Shown here: piece by piece, positions 36,880 through 37,347 of the stretch | Position numbering within the stretch: the first letter of the stretch is position 1 | Layout: every line of letters begins with the position of its first letter | Program-made: the position numbers and the translations under genes | Assembly: GCA_016928395.1 (NCBI GenBank) | Contig: JAFGKV010000296.1 | Location: 1-37,347 of the forward strand | Direction: 5' to 3' | Length of the DNA: 37,347 bases | From: Candidatus Fermentibacterota bacterium | Lineage (GTDB): Bacteria > JAFGKV01 | Notes under the pieces: generated by a model | Told to the model about the DNA's origin: nothing | What the model saw: only the letters and a program-made list of their open reading frames with translations | The model's database searches: none

Positions 36880-37290
36880 ATGGGATCGCATCTCAAACTC
36901 ACTGTGAAGTGCCCTGCCTGTGGAGGCTCCCTGATGAACCCATATGTCCTTGTGGACGACCTCCCCTCGATCCACCTGGCGGTCCGGCGCGAGGGCACTG
37001 CCGGGAACGTCTATTTGAGCCAACTCTACGGGAGTCACGCCAAGCGCTTCGAGAACGTCGAAGACATCCCTGGCGCCGTGACTCCGTTCACATGCCCGCA
37101 CTGTGGTGCCGGATTCCGTGCCCATCATCCCTGCGAATGCGGCGCGCCCATGGTCTGGGTGCACCTCACCATGGGTGGAACCGTCAACTTCTGTACCCGT
37201 AACGGCTGCACCCGGCATTCCCTGGAGTTCGAAGACCCTGACGAGGCATTCATTCTCTTTCAATCCCAGGACGAGACTGGTCTGGGCTGA
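36880..37290 (+). CDS. Small zinc-ribbon protein of unknown function
   Basis: A 136-residue protein rich in paired cysteines: CPACGG near 11-16, CPHCG near 72-76, CECG near 84-87, and a CTRNGC pair near 105-110. This suggests two zinc ribbons or rubredoxin-like knuckles. Between the first and second pairs is a conserved-looking region (LPSIHLAVRREG...LYGSHAKRFENVEDIPG). I do not recognise a named family. The start is well supported by AGGAGG at 36865-36870. No helix-turn-helix or catalytic motif is visible. Confidence 0.8.
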   Translation: MGSHLKLTVKCPACGGSLMNPYVLVDDLPSIHLAVRREGTAGNVYLSQLYGSHAKRFENVEDIPGAVTPFTCPHCGAGFRAHHPCECGAPMVWVHLTMGGTVNFCTRNGCTRHSLEFEDPDEAFILFQSQDETGLG

Positions 37291-37330
37291 TGACGAAAAC
37301 CCGTCACTCCCGTGCGAGAGAGGATAGGAA

Positions 37331-37346
37331 GGCTCCCGCCGGAGCC
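37331..37346. terminator. Stem-loop at window end
   Basis: A 6-bp stem GGCTCC / GGAGCC with a CGCC loop lies 40 bases after the zinc-ribbon gene's stop. Any T-run would lie beyond the window. A smaller TGACG / CGTCA stem occurs at 37291-37306. Confidence 0.45.
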
Positions 37347-37347
37347 G

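Overview
This is a GC-rich bacterial chromosomal window with about 25 well-supported protein genes and no rRNA, tRNA, CRISPR array or transposase that I can see. The organism is probably an uncultured member of the FCB superphylum (the Bacteroidetes/Latescibacteria/Eisenbacteria-type lineages). That inference rests on two things. One secreted DUF362 protein (29687-30997, minus) ends in a FlgD-like / type IX secretion sorting tail of the PNPF...YD..GR..W.G....PG.Y kind. The GlmU-like protein (4839-6074) belongs to the alternative bacterial GlmU type first seen in Bacteroidetes. No marker gene fixes the phylum.

Layout. (i) 52-2574, plus: a compact three-gene cassette of an LsrF-type aldolase/thiolase, a zinc alcohol dehydrogenase and a class II aldolase/epimerase-fold protein. 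(ii) 2831-7549, minus: a sigma-54 activator with a degenerate receiver, then the GlmU-like sugar nucleotidyl/acetyltransferase, then a VWA membrane protein, tightly coupled. (iii) 7719-10736, plus, divergent from (ii): selB followed by a second sigma-54 activator without a sensory domain. (iv) 10737-11480: a long intergenic stretch full of short repeats. (v) 11481-14123, minus: clpB. (vi) 14695-17666, plus: a UDP-sugar-pyrophosphorylase-like protein and a membrane sulfatase-superfamily protein. (vii) 18016-36596, minus: a co-directional block with a PNPOx-like flavoprotein, a degenerate sulfatase-like exported protein, a PflX-type radical SAM protein, a GreA fusion, a UbiA-prenyltransferase/TPR fusion, two unknown membrane proteins, a large-form IspG, a Tat/T9SS DUF362 protein, HflC, HflK, a methyltransferase, a nitronate-monooxygenase-like protein and a tandem LEA14/WHy lipoprotein. 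(viii) 36880-37290, plus: a small cysteine-rich zinc-ribbon protein.

How the parts relate. Stop/start overlaps couple several runs of genes: 6071-6074, 15831, 18585, 23748-23751, 26643-26646 and 32147-32150. The most suggestive set is IspG, two unknown membrane proteins, the UbiA-like fusion and the GreA fusion. It places an isoprenoid-precursor enzyme next to a putative polyprenyl transferase with unidentified membrane partners. The two sugar-nucleotide enzymes, the VWA protein, the sulfatase-like proteins and the lipoprotein suggest cell-envelope work. SelB implies selenocysteine use, but selA, selD, selC and any selenoprotein lie outside this window.

The intergenic DNA is unusual. It carries a TTCAGGG heptamer array with dispersed partial copies, CGATAG and CTCGTA hexamer arrays, a three-stem hairpin element, a nested 16-bp-arm palindrome, and two diverged copies of a 60-70 bp sequence on either side of clpB.
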